DNA of 45,143 nucleotides from Lentimicrobium sp. (lineage in GTDB: Bacteria; Bacteroidota; Bacteroidia; Bacteroidales; Lentimicrobiaceae). The translations under genes and the position numbers were made by a program. The stretch covers positions 1-45,143 of the forward strand of contig JAHYJC010000037.1 in NCBI GenBank assembly GCA_019429275.1. Reading direction: 5' to 3'. Position 1 is the first letter of the stretch. Every line of letters starts with the position of its first letter. Positions 26,817 to 34,427 of this stretch are shown here, in pieces. The notes below the pieces were generated by a model. That model had not been told where the DNA came from and searched no databases. It saw only the letters and a list, made by a program, of their open reading frames with translations.

Positions 26817-28142
26817 TTACAGGGTTTGTTTTGGCAGATAATAAAGAACAACCCTGTTTTCTTTCTTCAGGTAATGCTTTGCAACTCTCATAATATCTTC
26901 TTTTGTAACAGCCATATAACGTTCAATTTCAGTATTGATGAGATTAGCATCTCCAAAGTACATGTGATAATCAGAAAGACTTTCTGCGATGCCTGCCATG
27001 GTGGAATTTCCGGTGACAAAATCATTTTCAATTTTGTTGCGGAGTTTTTCAAATTCCCGGTCAACAAGCTCTTCATTCTGAGCTATTTCTATTTCAGCAT
27101 TGATGGCATTTTCCAGATCATCGGGAGTAATGCCTGAATTCACTATGCCAAAAACCATAAATAGTCCAGGATCTTCAAGTGCAAACGGGAAAGCGCCCAC
27201 AGCCATAGCTTTCTGCTGTTTGTCAACAATAGATTTGTTCATTCTTGAACTTTCACCATCGCTCAGCAGGGTTGTGAGCATGCTCAAAGCATAATAATCA
27301 GGTGTTCCCTTTGCTGGAATATGGTAAGCCTGAATTACAGCAGGAAGTTGAATGTTATCGTAAACAGTATCCCTTACTTCTGCAGTTTTGGGAGGTTCAA
27401 CTATTGTAGGACGATGAATGGGTTTGGTTCCGCGCGGAATATCTGAAAAGTACTTATGAATCAGCTCTTTGGTTTTCTCAATATCAATATCACCGGCAAT
27501 TGAAAGAGTGGCATTGTTCGGAACATAAAAAATTGAATGAAAATCCATAAATTCTTCCAGGGTGGCATTATTGATTGATTCGGCTGATCCTATTGGTGTC
27601 CACCTGTAAGGATGAACAGTATAAGCAGCTTCAAAAGTTTTTTCCATCAGTGTGCCATAGGGTCGGTTGTCGTACGATTGTTTACGCTCCTCTTTAACTA
27701 CATTGCGTTGCGTTTCAACACCTAAACTATCGACACGCAGGTGAAGCAGGCGTTCTGATTCCATCCACAAGCCCAGCTCCAGCTGATTTGAAGGCAGTAA
27801 AAGGTAGTAGAAAGTGCGGTCGAAACTGGTGTTTGCGTTAAGTGCTGCTCCCGCATTCATGGCAATTTTGTCGAATTCACCACGTTCAATGTTTTCGCTG
27901 CCTTCAAACATCAAATGCTCAAAAAAGTGAGTAAACCCGGTTCTTTCAGGATTTTCATTTTTCGAACCTACATGATACGAAATCGTAACGGCAACAATAG
28001 GCGTAGAGTTTTCCCTGTGAAGAATTACGTGTAGCCCGTTGTCAAGGTCGTACTCCGTAAAGTCGATTCTGTTCTGGGCAATGACCAGCACATTGGCCAG
28101 CATGCCGATTAACAGCAAACCTGTTTTTAAAATCAAATTCAT
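26817..28142 (-). CDS. M16 family zinc metallopeptidase (catalytic subunit)
   Basis: This 441-aa exported peptidase has a signal peptide ending near residue 23 (VIAQN). The inverted zinc motif HFFEH lies at residues 72-76 (ligands His72 and His76, catalytic Glu75). The third ligand lies in the NVVKEER segment near 151-152. The length is that of a one-chain processing-peptidase-like subunit. The gene is directly upstream of the inactive M16 partner, and together they match the heterodimeric periplasmic M16B arrangement (PqqF/YmxG-like) that degrades peptides. It starts 21 bp after the HAD gene. Confidence 0.92.
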   Translation of the reverse strand: MNLILKTGLLLIGMLANVLVIAQNRIDFTEYDLDNGLHVILHRENSTPIVAVTISYHVGSKNENPERTGFTHFFEHLMFEGSENIERGEFDKIAMNAGAALNANTSFDRTFYYLLLPSNQLELGLWMESERLLHLRVDSLGVETQRNVVKEERKQSYDNRPYGTLMEKTFEAAYTVHPYRWTPIGSAESINNATLEEFMDFHSIFYVPNNATLSIAGDIDIEKTKELIHKYFSDIPRGTKPIHRPTIVEPPKTAEVRDTVYDNIQLPAVIQAYHIPAKGTPDYYALSMLTTLLSDGESSRMNKSIVDKQQKAMAVGAFPFALEDPGLFMVFGIVNSGITPDDLENAINAEIEIAQNEELVDREFEKLRNKIENDFVTGNSTMAGIAESLSDYHMYFGDANLINTEIERYMAVTKEDIMRVAKHYLKKENRVVLYYLPKQTL

Positions 28143-28163
28143 AATTAAGAATTTAAGGATTAA

Positions 28164-28826
28164 TTAGTTGTTTATTATGTTTGAAATTTCATTCAAATCA
28201 ATCTCAGTAAAATCAGAAATCACTTTATAGGCCTTGGTAAGTTCTGCTTTGTGATGAGTGGTATCAATGCCAATAACCTTCATTTGTGCTCTCAGCGCAG
28301 CATCAATTCCTTTATGCGTATCTTCAAAAACAATACATTTTAATGGACTTATGCCAAGAAGCTCAGCGGCTTTCAGAAAAACTTCAGGGTCAGGTTTTCC
28401 CTTTTTAACCAACGATGCATCAGCAATGGCATTAAAGAATCCTTCAAGACTTGTTTCGCTGAGTATAAAATCAACATTTGCCCTTTCGGCTGAAGTGGCA
28501 ATTGCCATTGGTATTCCATTATGTTTCAGCTCAAGAAGCAAATTTTTCAATCCGGGCAGAAGGATAACATTGTCATGATACAAATACCTGTAAATCAGCT
28601 CTTTTTCAATTGAATGTGCTGCGATAATTTCGGCTGGAAGTTCTTTTTTGAAGATAAAAGAGAGATGGTCGGCATTAGACCCACCAAAAACATGCTCAAG
28701 AAAATCATCTGCTGAGAACCCTTTTTTGTGTCGTTTGCAAAACTTATCCCAAGCCATCAGATGGTATCTGAAATTATCGACCAGCACACCATCCATATCA
28801 AATATTACTGCAAACTCACTGGCCAT
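28164..28826 (-). CDS. HAD-family phosphatase, beta-phosphoglucomutase-like
   Basis: This is a 220-aa cytoplasmic HAD-IA enzyme. The DMDGVLVDN motif starts at residue 10, and the cap-domain HLMAWDKFCK stretch is the pattern of the beta-phosphoglucomutase/phosphatase group. IATSAERAN (motif II), KKGKPDPEVF (motif III) and VFEDTHKGIDAA (motif IV) are all present. It could be a mutase or a sugar-phosphate phosphatase. Its start codon overlaps the mgsA stop by one base (TAATG), so translation is coupled. A role beside methylglyoxal synthase could be relief of sugar-phosphate stress by dephosphorylation; this is inference. Confidence 0.87.
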   Translation of the reverse strand: MASEFAVIFDMDGVLVDNFRYHLMAWDKFCKRHKKGFSADDFLEHVFGGSNADHLSFIFKKELPAEIIAAHSIEKELIYRYLYHDNVILLPGLKNLLLELKHNGIPMAIATSAERANVDFILSETSLEGFFNAIADASLVKKGKPDPEVFLKAAELLGISPLKCIVFEDTHKGIDAALRAQMKVIGIDTTHHKAELTKAYKVISDFTEIDLNEISNIINN

Positions 28827-29296
28827 TACATTTTAACTTCGCGGTTGATATACGAACTGTAGTCTTTAACTTTTTGATGATATTCTTCATTAAACAAATG
28901 CGAAGAAATAAGAAAATCAGCAGTTGAACGGTTGCAGGCTGTAGGAACATTATATAGAACCGTTATTCTAAGCAATGCCTTAACATCAACATCGTGCGGC
29001 TGGGGCTGCATCGGGTCCCAGAAAAAAATCATAAGATCAATTTCACCCTCAACAATCAATGCTCCCAGCTGCTGATCACCACCAAGAGGGCCTGATTTTA
29101 ATTTTTTTACTTCAAATTTTTTAAAATCATCCGGATCAAGTATAAACTGAAGCTGCTGTTCTAATAGTTTCCCTGTAGTGCCCGTACAGATTATTTTATG
29201 CTCTCTAAGCTTAAGTGCATTGAATTCAACCCACTCAGTTAAATCCTGTTTACGGTTATCGTGAGCTACAAGGGCAATTCGTTTTTTACTTTGCAT
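28826..29296 (-). CDS. mgsA: Methylglyoxal synthase
   Basis: This enzyme converts dihydroxyacetone phosphate to methylglyoxal and phosphate, a bypass of lower glycolysis used when phosphate is short or sugar phosphates build up. The 156-aa product matches the family length. It shows LVAHDNRK (catalytic region near the N-terminus), the phosphate-binding TGTTG, SGPLGGDQQ and the catalytic aspartate segment MIFFWDPMQPQPHDVD. It is the first gene of a four-gene operon and is divergent from 6-phosphofructokinase, with a -7 element 20 bp upstream. Confidence 0.96.
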   Translation of the reverse strand: MQSKKRIALVAHDNRKQDLTEWVEFNALKLREHKIICTGTTGKLLEQQLQFILDPDDFKKFEVKKLKSGPLGGDQQLGALIVEGEIDLMIFFWDPMQPQPHDVDVKALLRITVLYNVPTACNRSTADFLISSHLFNEEYHQKVKDYSSYINREVKM

Positions 29297-29316
29297 TTTC
29301 TATGATAGATAATCGA

Positions 29317-29324
29317 CAAAATTA
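29317..29324 (-). promoter_or_regulatory. -7 promoter element for the mgsA operon
   Basis: The minus strand reads TAATTTTG, an exact TAnnTTTG, 20 bp upstream of the mgsA ATG, giving a very short leader. It lies back-to-back with the pfkA promoter about 80 bp away. Confidence 0.58.
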
Positions 29325-29404
29325 GTAAAAGAAAGTCAGTGATATAAATTTGTTCACGAAAAAGGAGTGGTCAATTACCGATTAATAGCCTTTTTATTTT
29401 TTCG

Positions 29405-29412
29405 TATCTTTG
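29405..29412 (+). promoter_or_regulatory. -7 promoter element for pfkA
   Basis: TATCTTTG is an exact TAnnTTTG, 61 bp upstream of the pfkA ATG. The usual -33 TTG is replaced by a T-rich stretch. Confidence 0.58.
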
Positions 29413-29473
29413 CAGCACTAAAAAAAAGCACGACTAAAAGACATAAATTGTTCCATATAAAAGAAAATAATAA

Positions 29474-30568
29474 ATGAACAGAGTAATGGTACTTACCGGA
29501 GGAGGCGACTGTCCGGGACTCAACGCAGTGATTCGGGCAATTGTAAAACGTGCCGCCCGCGAAAAAGACTGGGAAGTAGTAGGCAGTATTGAGGCGTTTA
29601 ACGGAATTTTGCGCGAACCTACCGAAATAGTTGTCCTTGATGAGAAAGCTGTTTCAGGTATTCATTATCAGGGAGGAACCATCATTCAAACCACAAACAA
29701 GGGAGGCCCTTTTGCCTGGCCTGTAAAGCAAAACGACGGTTCTTTTATTGCAGTTGACCGATCTGATGAAATGATCCGCAAAATTCAGTACCTTGGTATT
29801 GACGCTGTGATAAATATCGGCGGCGACGGCTCGCAACGTATTTCACAGGCTCTTTTTGAGAAAGGACTTAACATTATTGGGGTTCCCAAAACGATCGATA
29901 ATGACCTTTCAGCAACTGACGCTACTTTCGGTTTTCAGACTGCAATACAAATTGCCACCGAAGCTGTTGATAAACTGGTAACCACAGCGGCAAGCCATAA
30001 CCGTGTTCAGATTCTGGAGGTAATGGGGCGCGATGCCGGATGGATTGCGTTGAATGCAGCTGTTGCCGGTGGAGCCGAAATATGTCTGATACCAGAAATC
30101 CCTTACAGCATTGATAAGGTTATGGAGCACATTGATAAACGATTTCATAAGGGACGCGGTTTTGTGAATGTTGTAATTGCCGAAGGTGCCCGAAATATAA
30201 GTGGACTCATTGTATCAGAAAAAAGTCAGGAAGTAGGTTATGCAAACGTGAGATTGGGTGGAGTAGGCTTCCGTTTTGAGCAAGAGTTAAAAGACACCGG
30301 TTGCGAACATAGCATCCGCACCACAGTGCTCGGTCACCTGCAAAGGGGAGGAGTTCCTATAGCCTACGATCGCGTTCTGGCAACACAATACGGAGTTAAG
30401 GCATTTGAACTTGTGCTTGCCCAGGAATACGGGCGTATGGTTTCCTATCGACATCCTTACATTACTTCGGTTACCTTGCAGGAAGCCATCATGAAACCCA
30501 ATCTTGTTGAACCTGAAACCGCGCTGATGAATACTGCTCGCGGAATAGGCATGTGTTTTGGTGATTAA
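29474..30568 (+). CDS. pfkA: 6-phosphofructokinase
   Basis: This enzyme phosphorylates fructose-6-phosphate to fructose-1,6-bisphosphate, the committed step of glycolysis. The 364-aa product shows GGGDCPGLN (9-17), GGDGS (116-120) and PKTIDND (138-144) with the catalytic Asp, then MGRDAGWIAL and LGHLQRGG. Gly119 occupies the position that is Gly in ATP-dependent and Asp in pyrophosphate-dependent enzymes. Lys139 occupies the second discriminating position, where E. coli PfkA has Gly. This Gly/Lys combination is known in ATP-dependent group III enzymes, so ATP is the likelier donor, but pyrophosphate use cannot be excluded. It is monocistronic, with promoter and terminator visible. Confidence 0.93.
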   Translation: MNRVMVLTGGGDCPGLNAVIRAIVKRAAREKDWEVVGSIEAFNGILREPTEIVVLDEKAVSGIHYQGGTIIQTTNKGGPFAWPVKQNDGSFIAVDRSDEMIRKIQYLGIDAVINIGGDGSQRISQALFEKGLNIIGVPKTIDNDLSATDATFGFQTAIQIATEAVDKLVTTAASHNRVQILEVMGRDAGWIALNAAVAGGAEICLIPEIPYSIDKVMEHIDKRFHKGRGFVNVVIAEGARNISGLIVSEKSQEVGYANVRLGGVGFRFEQELKDTGCEHSIRTTVLGHLQRGGVPIAYDRVLATQYGVKAFELVLAQEYGRMVSYRHPYITSVTLQEAIMKPNLVEPETALMNTARGIGMCFGD

Positions 30569-30595
30569 GGCCTGAAGCCTAACCTACAAATTTTA

Positions 30596-30634
30596 AAAAA
30601 AATCCTGTGTCTATATAAGATACGGGATTTTTTT
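30596..30634. terminator. Bidirectional terminator between pfkA and the CotH-like gene
   Basis: AATCCTGTGTC (30601-30611) pairs with GATACGGGATT (30619-30629) in an 11-bp stem with two G-U pairs and a 7-nt loop. It is flanked by an A-run on the left and a T-run (30628-30634) on the right, so it can stop transcripts from both sides. Confidence 0.85.
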
Positions 30635-30652
30635 ATCATTAAATCGGGGAAA

Positions 30653-32911
30653 TCAATTGACAATAAATCTAAAGGATTCAGAATTTTTTGTTTTTATAAT
30701 GTAAATACCTGATTTCAGTGATTGAACATTAACCTGATTGCTGTTCCCGAATTCAATGAGTTTACGTCCGGCAATGTCATAAATTGTGAAATCCGTTTTT
30801 TTGGAAATATACAAAATGCCATTTATGACCGGATTTGGCCAGATAATAAGATCTTGTAAGTTTTTCTCATCAATTCCTACAAGGCTGTTGGTGCTTCCGG
30901 GTGTCGGAGAGTCGAAAAGTTTCCATTCAATTGCTCCGTCAATCACCCTTCCCATCGAAATGTTGCTGGTTTGATTGGTGTAGGTAATGTTATCAATCCT
31001 GGCATAGCCCGAAGCAGCATTGTCAAAAAGCCCGATTTCTTCCTTGTCTTTATCAAGCTTATAAAGCGTATGCATCGGACCTTGTGAAGGCTGGCCGTCA
31101 GCCCATACCAAAAGATATCCTCCGGCGCTGATCGATGTGTCGGGAAACGCCCATTTTACCGGATTATTCAGGTTATCAGTCAGGTATTTATCTCCCAGCC
31201 AAATGGCCTGGTCGCTTCCGTTGTAAATTTCAATCCAGTCATCGTATTCACCGAATTCATCAGCAATTGTGCTGCTGTTGCTTGCCATAAACTCATTGAT
31301 GTAAAGCTTCATCGGGTTTGTAACTGGAACATTATACTGCATTGGATCACAGGGCTTTGTTGAAGTCACCTGATTATTATCCGTCGCTTTTATCCTGAAT
31401 TCAAAAAGAGTACCTGAAGCCATTCCCGGTAAAGCAACGGTGAAAATTCCATCTCCGGGAATAATATCACCATTTTGTCCATTGTCAGCCATTGTCGTTT
31501 GTTCCCATAGGCCATTGTTGATCCTGTATTCCAACATGACACTGTTAAGGCTTTCATCCTCTGCCGAAGCGCTGACTATCATTTGCTGCAGAGCCGGAGG
31601 TGAATTGTGGGTAATGTATTTTATCATTGGTGCTGCATTGGTATTTTGCGCCTGCGATAAAGCTATCGAATTTCTGTTCTGAATATAAGGCTGAAGTCCG
31701 ACAGGAACATGGGCTCCGGTACCTGCGGTAAATGAAGTATTGAATGACTGAATATTGTATCCGTAGTCAAGCGGATAGTATGGATCATCAGCTACATAGG
31801 GTCTGATTTGCTCCCTTATGGCGAACATGTTGTCAATAAAAGTCTGTATTCCAGTGATTTCAGCGATGACTTGCTTCAGATAATAAGTATATTGGGCTTT
31901 ATATTCCGAAACCTGCATCAGTCTTGTAAAAAGCGGCCGTGGTTCCGATGAATGCGCCCAGGAATAAATGTCCCGGCTGGCCCAGTCAATGCCAAACCAG
32001 TCAATGCCAAAAGTATTGTCAACATCGTAAGGAATATATTCAAAAATCCCGGTTTTGGTATTTCTGTACAAATAAAAGTTGTTCTTATTGAAGATGTAAC
32101 CATCCCAGTTGGCTGTAAGTACATCTATGGCTGCAATTTTTAAATAATCCTGTACATTGAAGACTTTTTCAAGTTCGCAGGGAAGTGAGAAAATGGGAGT
32201 GTTATTGAGAATATCAATAAAATTTGCCAGATCGCTGTAATCGTCTTCTTCTTCATTGATTTTTAATTCATAGGTCCTGCGGCCATCTGACATGAATTTA
32301 TATGAGTCAGGGTCAGCCCCACGATAGGTAAGATCGGCCGGATAAAGGCATTTGTAAAGGTTCCCATCATTGTTACCAAAGTAAGTCTTGACAAATTCCT
32401 CGTCAATGTGTTCAACGTTGATATAAAGTCCATGGTAATTCCCATTGATGTAAACCTCAATATGGTTTGCTCTGGGGCTTGCTATTTCTGATTTTCTGAA
32501 AATATCCCAACACAGCTTAGCACGGGAAATGGAGGGGTCGTTGTGTTCGCCGTTCAGATTCAATTTCTCAACTCCAAAATATTTTCTTCCTGAAATGAAA
32601 GTATTGAAGGATACTTTAAATGACTTTTTCTGAGAGTATCTCGATGTATTTCCCCTGAGTCTGAATCCTATATCGCGAATGGTATCATGAACGTTGCCGT
32701 TGTCAAAAACAAACACTGCCCTGAATTCATGCTCACTCTCAACATTTTGATATATCCAGTTGAGGGTGTCGGGATGAATGAGAATATCAATGCGAGGGAC
32801 CACCTCATTGGTATAAAGTTCGCCATTTGCAGGAAACTGAGGTTGTGCTTTTGAAAAAGTGCTTGTGAGTATGATGATTGTAATAGCCAGCAGAGGTCTG
32901 ATTTCTTTCAT
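30653..32911 (-). CDS. Secreted CotH kinase-like protein with lamin-tail domain and T9SS sorting domain
   Basis: From ATG 32911 the product is 752 aa with a signal peptide (MKEIRPLL...FSKAQ). The N-terminal ~400 residues form a CotH domain: SRYSQKKSFKVSF, INVEHIDEEFVKTYFG and the metal-binding PYDVDNTFG. CotH is an atypical protein kinase first known from Bacillus spore coats. A linker with an Ig-like segment follows, then a lamin-tail domain (LYINEFMASNSS to EEIGLFDN). The last ~80 residues (IWPNPVINGILYI, LKSGIYIIKT) are a T9SS sorting domain, so it should be a surface or secreted protein. In-frame ATGs at 32917 and 32923 are alternatives. The TTG at 32956 lies within 4 bp of the -7 element and is rejected. 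Confidence 0.87.
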   Translation of the reverse strand: MKEIRPLLAITIIILTSTFSKAQPQFPANGELYTNEVVPRIDILIHPDTLNWIYQNVESEHEFRAVFVFDNGNVHDTIRDIGFRLRGNTSRYSQKKSFKVSFNTFISGRKYFGVEKLNLNGEHNDPSISRAKLCWDIFRKSEIASPRANHIEVYINGNYHGLYINVEHIDEEFVKTYFGNNDGNLYKCLYPADLTYRGADPDSYKFMSDGRRTYELKINEEEDDYSDLANFIDILNNTPIFSLPCELEKVFNVQDYLKIAAIDVLTANWDGYIFNKNNFYLYRNTKTGIFEYIPYDVDNTFGIDWFGIDWASRDIYSWAHSSEPRPLFTRLMQVSEYKAQYTYYLKQVIAEITGIQTFIDNMFAIREQIRPYVADDPYYPLDYGYNIQSFNTSFTAGTGAHVPVGLQPYIQNRNSIALSQAQNTNAAPMIKYITHNSPPALQQMIVSASAEDESLNSVMLEYRINNGLWEQTTMADNGQNGDIIPGDGIFTVALPGMASGTLFEFRIKATDNNQVTSTKPCDPMQYNVPVTNPMKLYINEFMASNSSTIADEFGEYDDWIEIYNGSDQAIWLGDKYLTDNLNNPVKWAFPDTSISAGGYLLVWADGQPSQGPMHTLYKLDKDKEEIGLFDNAASGYARIDNITYTNQTSNISMGRVIDGAIEWKLFDSPTPGSTNSLVGIDEKNLQDLIIWPNPVINGILYISKKTDFTIYDIAGRKLIEFGNSNQVNVQSLKSGIYIIKTKNSESFRFIVN

Positions 32912-32944
32912 GAGCATGTTCATACAGGATAAATCTGATAACCG

Positions 32945-32952
32945 CAAAGTTA
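32945..32952 (-). promoter_or_regulatory. -7 promoter element for the CotH-like gene
   Basis: The minus strand reads TAACTTTG, an exact TAnnTTTG. Transcription should start around 32938, which rules out the upstream TTG (32956) and supports one of the ATGs at 32923-32911. Confidence 0.6.
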
Positions 32953-32956
32953 GCAA

Positions 32957-33272
32957 AGCTTTTTAGACGAAATATGCAGAAATGAATTCAGGGGAACTTC
33001 TGCAATGTATTTCGTATTTATTTAATAATGCAGTTATCGACATAAATCAATTACAGATAAAGACAGTTTGCATTGTTGTTTAAATCATATTTGTTAATTA
33101 TTTCATAAAAAATCACTTGATAAATTACATAAGTATCACATAAACAATGTTATAAATAATTACCAAATTATTTATGTTTAATTTAACAGGAAAAATATTA
33201 AACAAAAATTTAATGTTGAGGTTTAAATAAATGTTCAATCTTTATATATAAACCTTAAACAAAATAAAAATT
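32957..33272. other. AT-rich intergenic region before the FAS1 lipoprotein gene
   Basis: This is a strongly AT-rich stretch of 316 bp between divergent genes. Only imperfect TAnnTTTG-like sequences (such as TATGTTTA near 33172) occur on the plus strand, so the FAS1 promoter is not fixed. No repeat, RNA gene or coding potential is apparent. Confidence 0.4.
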
Positions 33273-34205
33273 ATGAAAACCACTTTTTCAAAACTGAGCA
33301 TTATATTGCTTGCTGTTGCTTCCCTCACAATTTTTTCTTCATGTACCAAAGAAGATGATGACAAAAAGATGGAAGAACCCAAAAACATTGTTGATGTAGC
33401 AGTATCTGATGCCCGCTTTTCAATATTGGTTGAAGCCCTGGTCAAAGCAAATCTGACATCAGCACTTGAAGGAAATGGCCCGTTCACCGTTTTTGCGCCT
33501 ACCAATGATGCATTCAATGCTTTGTTTACCCAACTGGGTGTTAAAGGCATAGCCGAACTGGATGCTGCCACACTTACTCCGATTCTTCTCAACCATGTTA
33601 TAGCCGGTCAGGTTAAATCAAGCGATATTTCAACTGGTTACGCACCTACCTTAAATGCTACAGGACCAGGCAGTACCAATGTAAAAGTATTTATCAATAA
33701 AGGTTCAAATGTAATGGTAGATGGAAGTAAGGTAATTATTGCGGATGTAATGGCTTCCAATGGAGTTATTCACGCCATTGACAAGGTAATACTTCCTGCA
33801 TCAATTGTTAATCATGCCATCAACAACACAAACTTCAGTATTTTGGTTGAAGCAGTTGTGAAAGCAAATCTTGTAGAGGCCTTAAGTGCTACTGGGCCAT
33901 TCACAGTTTTTGCTCCAACCAATGATGCATTCAATGCACTTTTCAACACGTTGGGTGTTGCGGGAATCAGTGCACTTACCGCCGATCAACTCACCCCGAT
34001 TCTGCTGTACCACGTAGTTGCAGGAAATGTACTTTCAACACAGGTATCAACAGGTTCGGTTCCAACGCTTAAAGATGGCAGCAATCTGAGCCTTGTGGCA
34101 AATAGCATGGGTGTTACTATAAATTCCAATGTAAATGTAATTGCTACAGATGTTCAGGGTTCAAATGGTGTCATCCATGTTATTGATGCTGTTCTGCTTC
34201 CATAG
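33273..34205 (+). CDS. Lipoprotein with two fasciclin (FAS1) domains
   Basis: This 310-aa protein has a lipoprotein signal with lipobox FSSC (Cys24) and an acidic linker (about 26-36). Two FAS1 domains follow, about 38-175 and 180-310. Both contain the diagnostic TVFAPTNDAFNALF stretch and close with GVIHAIDKVILP and GVIHVIDAVLLP. FAS1 domains mediate adhesion or carbohydrate and protein binding. The two copies are very similar, pointing to internal duplication. It is probably on the outer membrane. It is monocistronic with its own terminator. Confidence 0.93.
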   Translation: MKTTFSKLSIILLAVASLTIFSSCTKEDDDKKMEEPKNIVDVAVSDARFSILVEALVKANLTSALEGNGPFTVFAPTNDAFNALFTQLGVKGIAELDAATLTPILLNHVIAGQVKSSDISTGYAPTLNATGPGSTNVKVFINKGSNVMVDGSKVIIADVMASNGVIHAIDKVILPASIVNHAINNTNFSILVEAVVKANLVEALSATGPFTVFAPTNDAFNALFNTLGVAGISALTADQLTPILLYHVVAGNVLSTQVSTGSVPTLKDGSNLSLVANSMGVTINSNVNVIATDVQGSNGVIHVIDAVLLP

Positions 34206-34234
34206 TACTCGCTAATTCTCAATATAACTTCCAC

Positions 34235-34264
34235 AAGCTGTCGGGTTGCCTGGCAGCTTTTTTT
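34235..34264 (+). terminator. Intrinsic terminator of the FAS1 gene
   Basis: AAGCTGTC (34235-34242) pairs with GGCAGCTT (34252-34259) in an 8-bp stem with one G-U pair and a 9-nt loop, followed by a run of T to 34264. Confidence 0.85.
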
Positions 34265-34373
34265 GTTTTATATTTTTCTATCTATTTGAAATACAATATT
34301 ATATACCGTTGTCGTTTATTCAAACAACTGTGGGTTTTCATGCAATCTTATAGCATCAAAAGTTTATTATCAT

Positions 34374-34381
34374 TATCTTTG
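34374..34381 (+). promoter_or_regulatory. -7 promoter element for the GH65 fusion gene
   Basis: TATCTTTG is an exact TAnnTTTG, 46 bp upstream of ATG 34428. No -33 TTG at standard distance, so control by a maltose regulator is possible. Confidence 0.58.
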
Positions 34382-34427
34382 CCATGAATTAACCACCGTT
34401 TCCTGAATTATACAAAAAGCATTATTG

